Made by a program: the position numbers and the translations under genes. From Gaertneriomyces semiglobifer (Eukaryota; Chytridiomycota; Chytridiomycetes; Spizellomycetales; Spizellomycetaceae), in assembly GCA_025558075.1 (NCBI GenBank), contig JAHLKF010000013.1:124001-188000 (forward strand): a stretch of DNA of 64,000 nucleotides, in the 5' to 3' direction. Numbering within the stretch: position 1 is the stretch's first letter; every line of letters starts with the position of its first letter. Shown here piece after piece: positions 1 to 10,800 of the stretch. The notes beneath the pieces are model-generated. The model saw nothing but the letters and a program-made list of their open reading frames with translations. It had not been told where the DNA came from and ran no database searches.

Positions 1-762
1 CTTGTGCAAAGCAACCCGGCGAACGTGCCGGACATACGAAAGATCTATTTTTCTAATGATCTGTCGCGTAACCCCGATATTCCTGAAGCTATTCGCCCGC
101 GGCGGGATTGGTTGGAGAGTTTTATCGCCCGCTTTGAACTAATGAAGGTCCAACTGGAGAGATTTTGTAAAGACCTGCCGCAGAATACGTCAACGAACAT
201 CAAAACACCGCATCTGAACGATGAAATTGCCTGGAAATCATGGTGCTACGGAAAAAGGAACCATAATGCGCCCAAGCTAACAGTTAACACTGCAGGTGAT
301 GCGATGGACGTCGATACGCCCGACAATGGTACTGTCTCGCCAAAGGAGCTCATTGAAAATACCGCAGAGGATGTGCCGTTACTGTCGAGAGTGAGCCTGC
401 TCCACCAAGGACAGGTTATTCGTCTACTAGAATACCACTGCACATGGTTGGGTAACACATCAATATCGCAAGAACAAGCAGAATGGCTTTTCGCTCTGTT
501 TTTACGATTGGACAAACTTTTAACCGGTGAAGAAATTAGTGTGATACGAACCCTCTGCAGAAAATGTCAAACAATTCGAGCTGCAATGGTGCATGCGGCA
601 GCAGACGACCCGCGAGCCGCAGGGCTCAACATGATTATAGCGGTAATCTCAAGTGTGTTTGGTCAGCGCGATTTAAGGTGGGCCAGTTTCACACTAAACA
701 TTCCAGCTTATCCTTTGCCAACGGTATTACTACCATATAGCGACTTTGATCTCTGTAGATAA
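1..762 (+). CDS. GEMIN2: Gemin2/SIP1-like SMN complex protein, 5' truncated by window edge
   Basis: The frame is open from the left edge, so the N-terminus lies outside the window. About 250 residues are visible and they follow the Gemin2 (SIP1/Brr1) pattern: an N-terminal RPRRDWLESFIARF segment, then a WCYGKRN patch, a low-complexity spacer, and a helical C-terminal half with QAEWLFALFLRLDKLL and ending near FGQRDL, where animal Gemin2 proteins also end in a QRDL motif. Gemin2 binds SMN and cradles the Sm heterooligomer during cytoplasmic snRNP assembly. The roughly 30 residues after GQRDL have no counterpart that I know; they could be a real tail, or intron sequence read through, because a GTGGGC lies right after GQRDL. 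The family call is fairly safe and the end is uncertain. Confidence 0.82.
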   Translation, partial: LVQSNPANVPDIRKIYFSNDLSRNPDIPEAIRPRRDWLESFIARFELMKVQLERFCKDLPQNTSTNIKTPHLNDEIAWKSWCYGKRNHNAPKLTVNTAGDAMDVDTPDNGTVSPKELIENTAEDVPLLSRVSLLHQGQVIRLLEYHCTWLGNTSISQEQAEWLFALFLRLDKLLTGEEISVIRTLCRKCQTIRAAMVHAAADDPRAAGLNMIIAVISSVFGQRDLRWASFTLNIPAYPLPTVLLPYSDFDLCR

Positions 763-877
763 ATGGTCTGGAAGTCTGGCCTTCATTAGATGAGACCAAA
801 GCTTGAGGTTCGAAACCTTTCAATCTACCCTACTACACTACTGCTAGCTACCATGGCCTAGTACATCACCCACTACG

Positions 878-2178
878 TTAGTACTTTCTAGGGTCATTTG
901 CCAAGCCCTCCCATAGAGCCTTCACCAAGCTTCGTTCATGAACAGCCGGAAAATCACCGCTGCTTTCCCACACGATAATTCCTTGCAACCCTCTGTCCCA
1001 CACAAACTTGCATTTTTCGTACACTGATTGGGGTGTATCGTATGAGTTTAAAACGCGTTTTGTTGGATCATACGAGTACGAAGCTTTGGCTCGATCATCC
1101 CAGTATTCAGTGGCGCCAGGCCGGGGCAGAGTCTTATAATCGCAGACTCCAGCTTCCCATGATTGATCGGGTACCTGGCCGTGTGAGGGACAGCCTAGGC
1201 CATCAGTATTGGCAAATCCGCGAGAATAAGCGGCGACACCAATGACTATCTTATGCGCCGGCACGCCAGCTGCTAAGTACGCATCCACTGAACCGGCCAC
1301 AGATAATGGTGCATACGGTGTGGGATATAAGTTCGTTTGATGACCTGCCGTGCAAGCTCCCCAAGCGGACGATGCATGGTCGTATGTCATTACGTTGATG
1401 CTCGTAACATAATTGGATATCTGCGCAAGTGGCATGTATCGGGCTTTTACGGGGTCTGATGGTGCACACATCGTTATCTCGCAACCAGGAGGTAGTCGGG
1501 ACCTCAAGAGAGCCAGAAAGGCGACAAAATTGTGCGGATCCTCCGTCCGTCGGCCGTTATCTGGTTCACCCCAAACCTTGTCTGGGGGACATATGTACTC
1601 CCAATCGCTGTCCAAAGTAAGAGTGTTAGCTGATCGGAACAGACGAGCTCCATGCTAATGCTTACATACATGTCCACCCGGTTGAACAACCCTGGCCATT
1701 TCTCAAAGACATGGCAGATGCCATTAACAAATGCTTGTCTCTCACTCTCCCCTTTGACCGCATCAGAGAACTTCTTGCTGAGCGTCCAACCTCCAATACT
1801 AAACCCCAGTCCAAAAGGCTTGCCCATTTTTTTCAGCTTCAACAATTGGCCAAAGTTGCCCCATGGTCCAACATTACTTGGATCTTCGTCCCAGCTGTCA
1901 GGCGGCGGGACACAGCTCTGCGGATCGGTGTACCGTTTGTCCGTGTCCGCCCATGCGTCAGTCAGAGCAGGTACGAGCGCCCCTCCTGGCCCGTCTGGGC
2001 GGATATCCATAAACGCATAGTTAATATCAGTGATGAAGTTTATAGGGAGATCTCTAATTTGGTAGTTGCGCGCATAGGTGGCCCAATTGGTGTGGTAGAG
2101 AATTAGTCGTTTGCCGGTGGCTACATCGTTAAAGTGGATCCACCCGCCGTCAGTACAGCTATTCAAAAAAAATCTCAA
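878..2178 (-). CDS. Chitinase, glycoside hydrolase family 18 (5' end unresolved)
   Basis: Two exons are clear, 1670-2178 and 878-1607, joined by a 62-nt GTATGT...CAG intron. Splicing rebuilds the GH18 catalytic signature as NRVDIDWEY; the Glu is the acid/base residue and the two Asp residues assist it. Other family landmarks are LILYHTNWATY (strand 1), INYAFMDI, GFSIGGWTLS (the SxGG motif), MTYDHASSAWG and a C-terminal GIIVWESSGDF. The enzyme should cleave beta-1,4-GlcNAc bonds in chitin, for wall remodelling or nutrition. The true start was not found: the first exon opens right after an acceptor-like ...TTTGAATAG, and upstream sequence (2179-2372) has a GTACGT donor, but no reading frame joined cleanly. 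Whether a signal peptide exists is therefore unknown. A short Cys-containing segment precedes the catalytic domain. Confidence 0.87.
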
Positions 2179-2820
2179 TCAGAATACGTACGAAATGCGA
2201 AAGCACTCATGATGGCGGATATCAGATATGGTGACAGGTCAACCACACGCCGACGACTTTGGCATTCTGAGGGCAGAAGCGCGTGCCTTGGCACTAACAA
2301 CCAGACCGCGAACCTCTTACGTATCATTGACAGCGAGTCTATGCAATCTGTGCAATGCGAGGGTTGGTCCATTGAACAAGCAGATGCATTTGCACAACAT
2401 GCGAAAGGTTCATTGCAGTGAAAACTGTAGGAAAAATGTCGTCACATTTGTTTTTAACATCTGGGAACGTCCTGTATCAAGAACGATGTTTTCACTTTAT
2501 CACAGGCTCTCCCTCGAGGAAGAAGCACTAGGAATAGTTAGTTAGCTCCTTTCTGCCACTTCGCACGGCAACGTGCTGGTGCGGGTAACGATGACTTCGT
2601 GACCGGTAATTAACGGGTACTACATGTACAGGTCCCGATGTCGTCGGCGATATCCACGAGAAATATATGGTGCAATGCAGATGGCCAGCAGGGAAAGCAT
2701 GTCAGTCCTGCAAATGCAAAATGGAGACGAAGCAGCGAGAGCTGAGGTGGCGCTGGAATCTGGGACGCCACAACAAATTCGTGGACCTCCACGGTTCCGA
2801 AGTCCGCGGAGTTTTAAAAC
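2179..2820. other. Intergenic stretch, probably holding chitinase 5' exon(s)
   Basis: About 640 nt between the first certain chitinase exon and the end of the fluoride exporter gene. The part near 2179-2372 has a plausible minus-strand donor and short open frames and may carry the chitinase leader. I see no convincing gene in the remainder. Confidence 0.4.
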
Positions 2821-4184
2821 CTAGCCGGTACATGTCAGGTCCCTGACGCCTTGGCTCCAGACGTATGCGCCAGCTATCGCAACCATGACAATCTGCCCAA
2901 AAAGGATCGACGTCAGACCATAGATGTAGGCATACCGCGTAGGCATCGATCGTAATTCAATGATGAAGGTCGATACGGTGGTGAGGCATCCGCAAAATCC
3001 ATCTGAAAATCCAATGATAATGTGGCATGATGTCGAATGTAGTGGAACGTTATAACGAGCAAGAAATAGCCCGGCTAGTAGTGCAGTGCCGAGAATATTT
3101 GCTAAGGTGTCGGTGCAAAAAAGGTGAATCATGACCACATCCAACAACGGTACTAATGGTTCCCCTACCGATAAAAGTTCCGTAAGCAAACCTCATGCTA
3201 CGGACGTTGAGCTTGGAGAGCTGAAATCGAAGGATGGTACCCGGAGGCCCGAATAACGTTGCAAACCAGATGCCCCTGTGAGCGACCACAAAGACGGAGA
3301 GAAGAACCGCAGCGATCACAACCGCCGTGGTCAGCACGAGGGTGAGGTAACATTCAGCTGTGCGACCTTGCGTTTGCTCAACAAAGTTCAACTTTGGCTG
3401 TGACGAGTTTCCGGAAGCCTTTTCTAGGCTTATGACACCGGCAACCTGCTCCCCAAACATGACGGCCATGATGGACATGCCGAGCACGACGATAATAACG
3501 GCAATCCCGGCGAGCACCTAGAATAGTTCAGCATACGTGGTTCAAAAAGTACTACTCCAAGGAAGGAACATACGCTGTGGCCACTGGCTTGTGTTTCCAA
3601 GTTCGCGAATGCAGTAAATGTGGAAAGACTCCAACCGGAAAAAGTTGTTATGGAGCCTTAATTAGAGCGTCTGGAGAGGTAAATATGGCGGTTTGAGAAG
3701 TATCTACTGTCATCACCTCACCACAGAGGCCTGTTGCCAATCCGATGAATAAAGGGTAATAACACTTTGCTATAGCGTGCTTGTTGGCATTCAGCCATCC
3801 TATAAGGACACATCCCACAATTTGAGGATAGATCACCGGCACAATTGGGGCATCTATGAAATCAAGATGGCATTCCATGAACTCCGTGCACTGCATCAAA
3901 ACTTAGGTTGGGAGATCCTTGCCTCGATACGTGTGCAGCTTCAACAATCCAATGCGAATTAAAACACCGGCAACAGAACAGAGTATCAACCACAAAAAAA
4001 TAGAAAGGAAACGATATGGTACTTGTATGCTCTCTTCCTCGATATGATGCTCGTCTTCAATGTTCAGTCTGGCGACTGATTCGACCTCTCGGATCGAGTT
4101 ACTTCCGCTTGTCACTGCCGCATGGGCATGCGAAGAGCGTACTTCCGACTCATCCCGGTCGTTACTGTCACCGACATCTAACAT
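2821..4184 (-). CDS. FEX1: Fluoride exporter, FEX/CrcB family (two-domain eukaryotic form)
   Basis: Five exons: 3923-4184, 3722-3853, 3574-3656, 3169-3517 and 2821-3101, giving 368 residues. The protein is a tandem duplication of the CrcB unit, as in yeast Fex1. The first half has YPQIVGCVLIGWL and, across an intron, GLCGSITTFSGWS. The second half has FGPPGTILR, an ANILGTALLAG segment and GFCGCLTTVSTF. The GxCGxxTTxS loops and the phenylalanines that follow line the fluoride pore. The N-terminal 60 or so residues are hydrophilic and acidic. FEX proteins sit in the plasma membrane and let fluoride leak out, protecting enolase and pyrophosphatase. The first intron (3854-3922) uses a GC donor (GAG|GCAAGG), and only this choice keeps the frame and the family sequence. 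Confidence 0.92.
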
Positions 4185-4334
4185 CTAGTGTCTTTTGCGG
4201 GAGCGAATGTCGCTGGTGGAAGTCAAAGAAGTTTTGGGGTAAAATGGAAGATGGGCGCGTTAAGTTCGATCTTACTCAAAAACCACAACAGTTGCCTCCT
4301 GTGATAAGCTACTCGGTTGCTGGAGCGCGGGACC

Positions 4335-5367
4335 ATGACTCGCACGAAGGAAGCCGAGAACTGGCAAACGGCCAAAGAGCTGTTCGCGGGGAGCGTTGGT
4401 GGTATTGTTCAGGTTCTCGTCGGTCAGGTGAGCGGAAAGTGACAATCTGATCCTAGCTGCCACGGATTCGATCCTAACTTCTACACACAGCCCTTTGATA
4501 CAGTCAAGGTCCGGCTTCAAACTCAGCCGAGGGAGAATCCTTCCTACACTGGAATTGGTGATTGCGTCTCTAAAACGGTGAAGAGCGAGGGATTCGCAGG
4601 ATTCTACAAGGGAACACTGACACCTCTTATTGGTGTGGGTGCATGTGTCTCAATTCAATTCGGTGCACTGGAATACGCAAAGCGGACGTTTTCGGTGCTG
4701 AACCGTAAAAATGGCTCAACTCACCCGGAACACTTGTCAACACCGCAACTGTTCTTGTCCGGGGCCGCCTCAGGCCTCGCAAACTCGATCCTGTCCGGAC
4801 CGATTGAGCATGTGCGCACTCGCCTCCAGGTACAAAGCGCTGGCACAGTGAGCTATTCTGGGCCTGGAGATTTCGCCAAGAAGGTTACCTCGCAGTATGG
4901 CGTTGGAGGACTTTTCAAAGGGCAAACGGTCACGGTTTTGCGTGAATGCTTCGGGTATGGCACGTATTTCGCGACCTACGAATGGCTAGTTCAGAGAGAG
5001 ATGGAGAAAGAAGGAAAGAAGAGGAATCAAATTGAGACTTGGAAGCAGTGCCTGTACGGTGCAGGCGCGGGCTACGCCCTTTGGCTGGCGATATACCCGA
5101 TTGATGTTATCAAGTCGAAGATTCAAACCGACAGCTTTGATAAAAGTACTCGCAAATATACCGGTCTCTTTGACTGCGCCCGTAAAACGTTTGCGCAGGA
5201 GGGAGCTGCTGGCTTCTATCGAGGTATGTGCGCGTAAGCCAGGCGGATATATGAATGCTTTGCTGATACGCTCTGCAGGTTTCTGGGCGTGTATGTTTAG
5301 GGCCGGACCAGCCAACGCAGCAACTTTCGTTGCATACGAGATGACGATGAACCTTATCGGTCGATGA
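4335..5367 (+). CDS. Mitochondrial carrier (SLC25), YMC1/2-like
   Basis: Three exons, 4335-4427, 4491-5223 and 5279-5367, give 304 residues, the usual length for the family. Three repeats carry the carrier signature: PFDTVKVRL in repeat 1, GPIEHVRTRL in repeat 2 and YPIDVIKSKI in repeat 3, each followed by the GFYKG/GLFKG/GFYRG type motif. The N-terminus AGSVGGIVQVLVGQ and the overall order resemble fungal Ymc1/Ymc2 and the carnitine/ornithine carrier clade. The protein should sit in the inner mitochondrial membrane and exchange an amino acid or organic acid; the exact substrate cannot be read from sequence. The gene starts 150 nt from the start of the divergently transcribed fluoride exporter, so the two share a short promoter region. 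Confidence 0.92.
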
Positions 5368-5428
5368 TATATCTAAATCTGCCACGCTAGACTGTCTAAC
5401 ATTTAATATCTGAGATGCATATGTACAG

Positions 5429-6936
5429 CTATCGCTTAGTCTTTGTCCTGCAAAACTTGTAATGCTGGAAAAGCGCGCGGCTTTCTATAAAGGTGCTGTT
5501 CACTCCAGCCGCTTCGCAAAGGGGACATCTCATATCAAGTCCAACGGCAGGCTTCAAGGTTTCCAGGTGAAGCGTCATTCCCCAGTCACGCTTCACCACA
5601 GCCTGTCCACACACGTCGCAAGGAACATAGTCGTAGTCGTCCCCATCGGCACTATGGGACCCATTCCCGGCCAGCTGCTCCGTCGCAGCAGGCAGTTCGC
5701 CCGGTTCCAAACTAGAGTGCTTATTGATTTCGTGCTGCCACCGCCCGCCCTCATCCGCAAACGTTTTCTCACAGTCTGCAAATGTACATCGAATGGTCCT
5801 TGCGCGATCTGGCACCCAGCCTTCACCGAATTGTTGCAGAGTATGAACCATATGTACGTGCTGGGTCCAACCTCGGGCAGATGTGAGCTGCTTGGAGCAA
5901 TGAGGACATACAAGATCTGCAGGAATAGCTGCGAGTCGCCGCGACTTGCGATTAGACTTCATTGGCTTTACCGTGTTCGGGCTACATGGTGTCGAGTCGA
6001 GTGTCCGCTGTATCTTCTGAACCGCTTCGCCTAGGGTTTCACCGATGTCATGAGAATCAACGTCTCGACCACCGCCATGCTCTGGTATTAACTTGGACTT
6101 GGAAGCTAATATGTTGCGGTCGATTGCGGCGCTCTCTAAACCCGTCCAATCTATCAGTGCCTGTCCAAAGCCAAACCGGAAGAGGTGACTCTTCATGTCG
6201 CTTTGGGTGTGCTTCTTGGTGTGCATATTCTTGAAACTGCCACCATGCTTGTTCCGCTTAACCACGTATCCTGGCCACAGCGTCTCGTCGAACAGAGCAA
6301 TCTGTTTCAAACCAAGGTTTGCTCTCGCGCCCTGCGCGACGATATCCCATCGGGTCTCCTGCCCTTCAACAAGACTGACGCATACCGATGATAGAGGAGA
6401 GTTTGGGTTCAATACGGAGGCGACACTTTGAAAGAAGTGCGCCATCAGAAATCGATGTAGGCGGAAATCCTCAGTACCCAAATGCGGGTGGTTCCAGACT
6501 GCGGGTGGCAAATGGTTCAGCGTTTCACGTTGGGCAAGTCAGGACAAGTACATTGTTCACTCACCGATTACATCAAACTTCTCGATGGCGCCGAATTGAG
6601 ATTGTAGCTCCCATGCATTAACTCCATGCATAACCTTCACTCGCTCACTAGCGAATCGTGAGCTCTCCAGGACATCCAAAATCTCTTTACTTTCAGGATA
6701 CTTTTGAGAAGTTCCTGCCTATCGTCAAAGGATGTTGTTGTTATTTGAATGTGCCTCCTGGTGTTGTCAGTATTCGTCAGTCCAAGGTATGCCTTCGCAA
6801 CGTGGGCATTCTCACTGGAGACGACTGGATCGAAAGGGCGTGGCCATAGGATTCGACATAGGGCGAGTGAAAATGAGAAGTTGCCATCTCCGAGAATCAG
6901 CACCCGGAAGGTACGTTCCTCCTCTGCGCGATCCAT
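5429..6936 (-). CDS. Bmt5-like rRNA methyltransferase domain (DUF2431) fused to C2H2 zinc fingers; apparent 1-nt frameshift
   Basis: The N-terminal part opens with VLILGDGNFSFSLAL, the SAM-binding motif of the DUF2431/Bmt5 family, which methylates U2634 of yeast 25S rRNA. After a 66-nt intron (6499-6564) come VWNHPHLG, VSLVEGQETRWDIV and LWPGYVVKRNKHGGSF, also typical of this family. The C-terminal half instead carries three zinc fingers: CPHC...HVHMVH, CTFADC...HEINKH and CDVCG...H. Such a fusion is not in yeast Bmt5. Near 6702-6705 a run of four T (A on the coding strand) seems one base short: before it the frame reads ELLK, after it YPESKEILDVLE, and five A would restore a continuous KKYPESK as in relatives. 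So this is a sequencing error, a strain-specific break or, less likely, programmed frameshifting. Confidence 0.8.
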
Positions 6937-7869
6937 TGTTTTGTATTAGAGTTTCATCGAGATTCGTTGGAAAAAAGTTTCAGCGCGGAACTATATTTCA
7001 GAACCTTGACCACGTACACTCGTTGAAGGCTAGATTATATAAGATGAACTATATATATGTGACTTTCACCCTTCCAACTACAGGAGGTTCTATCAAGTGA
7101 GAGACCGCATTCGGCCAAGTGCAGCAAAGATATTGCAAGGTTTGTACGACTATCGAACAGGACCATATCTTCCAGGTTCTCCCCTTGTGCCATTGTGCAA
7201 AGGGTTCTACCTACTGCAGTAGGCTGTCAGATAAGATCAAGAAGGTGGTCATTGAAGGCCCTGTGCTGGAAGCGCAACATTTGGCATGCCACATAGGTAA
7301 AGGATCACACGCATCCCACTTGATGGAAAGGAGACCACTGAACCAAGTGCCATCCATCAGCCCGCTCGTACCAAACAAGGTAGTCCCTTCTTCCTAATCC
7401 GATTCTCTTCATTCAGCCATTGTTGCAAACAGACAAACGTCAACGGGAACTTGTAAGTGGTCCTCAACCCCGCCCTGTCATAGAACACTCGGATTATCCT
7501 CTTCTTAGTCATCACCTCGCACGATCGACTCTGAGTAGAGTGGTCATCATGCAATCAGACAGGCTTTTTTGTTTGTGGACAGGGGACGCCTGCTTGCGTC
7601 GCTCTTCGTTGACATTCTGATGTTCACAGTTTGTTGTTCCCAATCAACATCGCCATCAGAGTTATATAGCGCGCGCACGATGACTGTGCATCGCATAACG
7701 CAACTGTGCCACGATAGTGTTCTCTCGTTTTCCCGTCCTCCCGCACGTCTCGCTGCATACCTTCCAGTGCAAAAAATGCGTAGTGATAGGCAGACTGCAG
7801 GCGATGGTAGAAAATAGGTACGGTGGAGTGGCCCAGACTGTCTGCTGAGCGGGCCCGAAGGCTAGAAAG
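6937..7869. other. Gene-poor stretch between divergent genes
   Basis: About 930 nt between the methyltransferase start and the PPR protein start, so it must hold both promoters. Short open frames exist on both strands; only the small minus-strand one at 7357-7512 looks protein-like. No tRNA or repeat was recognised. Confidence 0.4.
7357..7512 (-). CDS. Possible small basic protein (51 residues)
   Basis: A short frame beginning MTKKRIIRVFYDRAGLRT and rich in Lys, Arg and aromatic residues. Its composition is more protein-like than that of neighbouring chance frames, and it ends before any obvious splice site. I do not recognise the sequence. It lies inside the region upstream of the PPR gene, on the other strand. 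It could equally be chance or one exon of a larger gene. Confidence 0.2.
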   Translation of the reverse strand: MTKKRIIRVFYDRAGLRTTYKFPLTFVCLQQWLNEENRIRKKGLPCLVRAG

Positions 7870-10800
7870 ATGAACCGTCTCTGCCTTTTTTGTCGATGGA
7901 GGGGCCTATGGACAGCGGACAATCTTGCGACCACTCCAAGAGGCAAACGTGATCTCCGATCACGGTCATTTACCTCTGCGCTAGTCGGACGCACTTCAAA
8001 CTCTGCTATCCCACTTACTACTCAGCGCGAAGCAGACACCAATGGGACGACGGAGGCAACGAATCCCTGCGGCAAGCTGGAAAACTCTCAAGCCGCGCAT
8101 CCGCTTTTGTCAGAGCTGAGCGCAATGCTGTCGCGGGGTCACATTGCGTCGGGACTAGCACTGTATCGCAAGTTACGCGGATCTCCAGAAACCGCTCTGC
8201 AGCTGTTTCGGAGCCGTGAGTTGCTGCATCAACTATTAGCATGTACCCGGGTTACCGAACTGCCGAAAATCAACAAGCCGCGAACCATCATAAGAATTTA
8301 TAGGGACATGCGAGCGCATGGTGTTCTTTTGAGTCGGAGTGACTACAACTCGTTAATACATGCTCATCTGGGGCTTGGAGACACCAAAACAGTTTTGGCC
8401 CTCTTTGTGGAAATGCGAGCTCGGTCTCTGCCACCGACTGTCTCTTTATATAACTTGATGCTGTCATATTTTGTGCGTCAAGGCAACACGGAGAGCGCTC
8501 TAGCGGGATTGGTGCAAATGAAGAAGGCGAACATCCGACCGAACGTGCGCTCTTACAACATCGTGCTTGCTGCTATTGCCAATCAGGACGCACCTGATTC
8601 CATACAGGAAATGCTCAAGTTGCTGGATGCAATGGAAGCAGAGGGGGTGGAGCCCGATATCGTGACCTTCAATACCTTGTCGCAAGGGTACATTAGGAAG
8701 GGCGACGTGGAGAACGCGATGCATCTACTGGGCAATATGTTGGGCCATGGCATAACGCCCGATGAAGTTACGTATCGTAGTATAATTGTAGGCCTCCTCC
8801 GGTCGAAAGAGATCAAGCGAGCGGAGATGCATTTCCGCGCGATGGTACAGGCCGGTCACCCAGCGCCCGCCTGGCTTTACGGCAAGTTTGTGATTGCTTG
8901 TGCAAAGGAGGGTTTTGTGGATGATGCCACCAGGTGGTTTACGGACATGACAAGTGACGGTTCCACACCCGCATCGGACGTTATTCAGACAATGATCAGG
9001 TGTCGAGCTATCCAAGGCGATATGGGAGGCACTTCTGAGTGGCTGCAGATTATGTGGAAGCACTATCCAGACGAGCAAACTCCCGGAACAGTTTATCGAG
9101 TTGTCATGCGTGAGCTTTTGACTCACCGCCGTAACGACCTTCTACCCATAATGCATCGCTTGATTCTCGATGCTGGCTTTACGGTCGATGCTACGATAGA
9201 AAGTAAATGGCGTAAGCTTGATGGACCTCATAGTATGGATGCTGGAACAGTTAGCAAGGAGAGCATCGAAAGCGACCTTGATATTGTCAGCTTAAACCGG
9301 CACATCGCTGCTTATGCCAGAGATCCGTCAACCTTGCATCAGGCCATCCAGCTCCTAAAATCATTGGGGCGTAGGCAACTGAAGCCAACAGCCGCGTCAT
9401 ATAGTCCCATCCTGGCGGCTTACGGGCGTGCGTCGGACATAAATTCTGTCAAAGCGTACTGGTCTCAAATGGTCGATGGCGGCGTGAAACCGGACGTAGC
9501 ATGCTGGAATGCTTTAGTGCAGGCGAAATTGAGAGCAGGACAATCGGGAAACGCACTAGACAGTCTGGAGGAAACGAGGATAGTTGGCATTGAGCCCAAC
9601 GGTGTCACGGTTCGCCTAGAAATTGAAGCCAGCCTCTCGCGCGGTCTTTTCAGCGAGGCTGCGGATATGGTCGATCGCGTTTGTCGGAAGCGCATAGCGG
9701 ATGCGTATGTCGTAATTGACGGGGCGATCCGAAGCCTTTGTCAGGCCGCTCGGGTTGACTTGGCGTTTTCATGCTGGAAGCTGTCAATAGCGGTGAAAAA
9801 GGACGCTCTGGAGGCAAAGAATATGAAAAGTGTTATTTCACCGGCTACATCGATGCACCTAGTCAGAGCTTTGATAGAGTCCAACAAGAAAAACGAGCTT
9901 GTGGAAGTGTACGAGGTACTTGAAGATGACGCCATGTTGGTAGATCCTGTTACCATGGAATCTATGGTACGATTCTTTCTTGCGAACCCAGATCACACGT
10001 TGGCTATGAATGTGGTTGAGAGAGGCGTTTGGCAACAAGTGCGGCGGACCCCTCCTCTCGATTGGCACCTCATCTTTCGTTTTCTGTTAATACTTGACTC
10101 CGGTGACCTTTACAAATTACTTACCCAAGTGCTCAAAGAGGCGGCAGAGCCGCCTACGCAGGCATCGTTGCAAGCGATGTTTAGGGAAATGCTTAAGCGT
10201 CGTGACATTAACGGGGCGGTTGACCTGTACCGGCTGTACGCAAACTCCGGCTTAAAGTTACCGTGCGAGTCATATGAAATGATACTTGGTTCCCAGGAAA
10301 TGCACTGGCCTCGCCCATTCCTTACGCAGTGCATTAAGGACCTGGTTCGACTATCTGACGCCACGTGGGCGCGTGCTCTGTATCGCGGGCTGGAACAAGC
10401 CATTACCCTGGGTGACGCCGACGTGGTGTGGAGTATCTTCCGTGCCATCCGCGATCAGTCTTTGTCATTGACGCGTACACAGTCCGCGCGAATCCTGCGG
10501 GTTCTTTCACGACAAACTGGAAGCGACAGGGTGGAAGAGGTCCTCGGTACTATTGCCGATGTCGATAGAGATGTGAGCATATATGAGTCGGTCGCGACTG
10601 TATATGCGAGAAGCGGTGATTCCGACAAAGTGTTCAATGCGCTGCGCAATATGCAGCTATGCAATAGGGAAGTTGAAAAAGGATGCTACCTACCGTTGGT
10701 TCGAATCGCGTTGGCGGCGCTTGAATCGAAGCATTTTGAGATTGGAATGGCTGTTTTGTCATGGATGACTGATTATGGTCTATCCATCAGTACTCGCACG

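Noticed and set aside
1033..1245. Plus-strand frames opposite the chitinase
   Set aside because: They are the antisense shadow of a well-supported GH18 domain.
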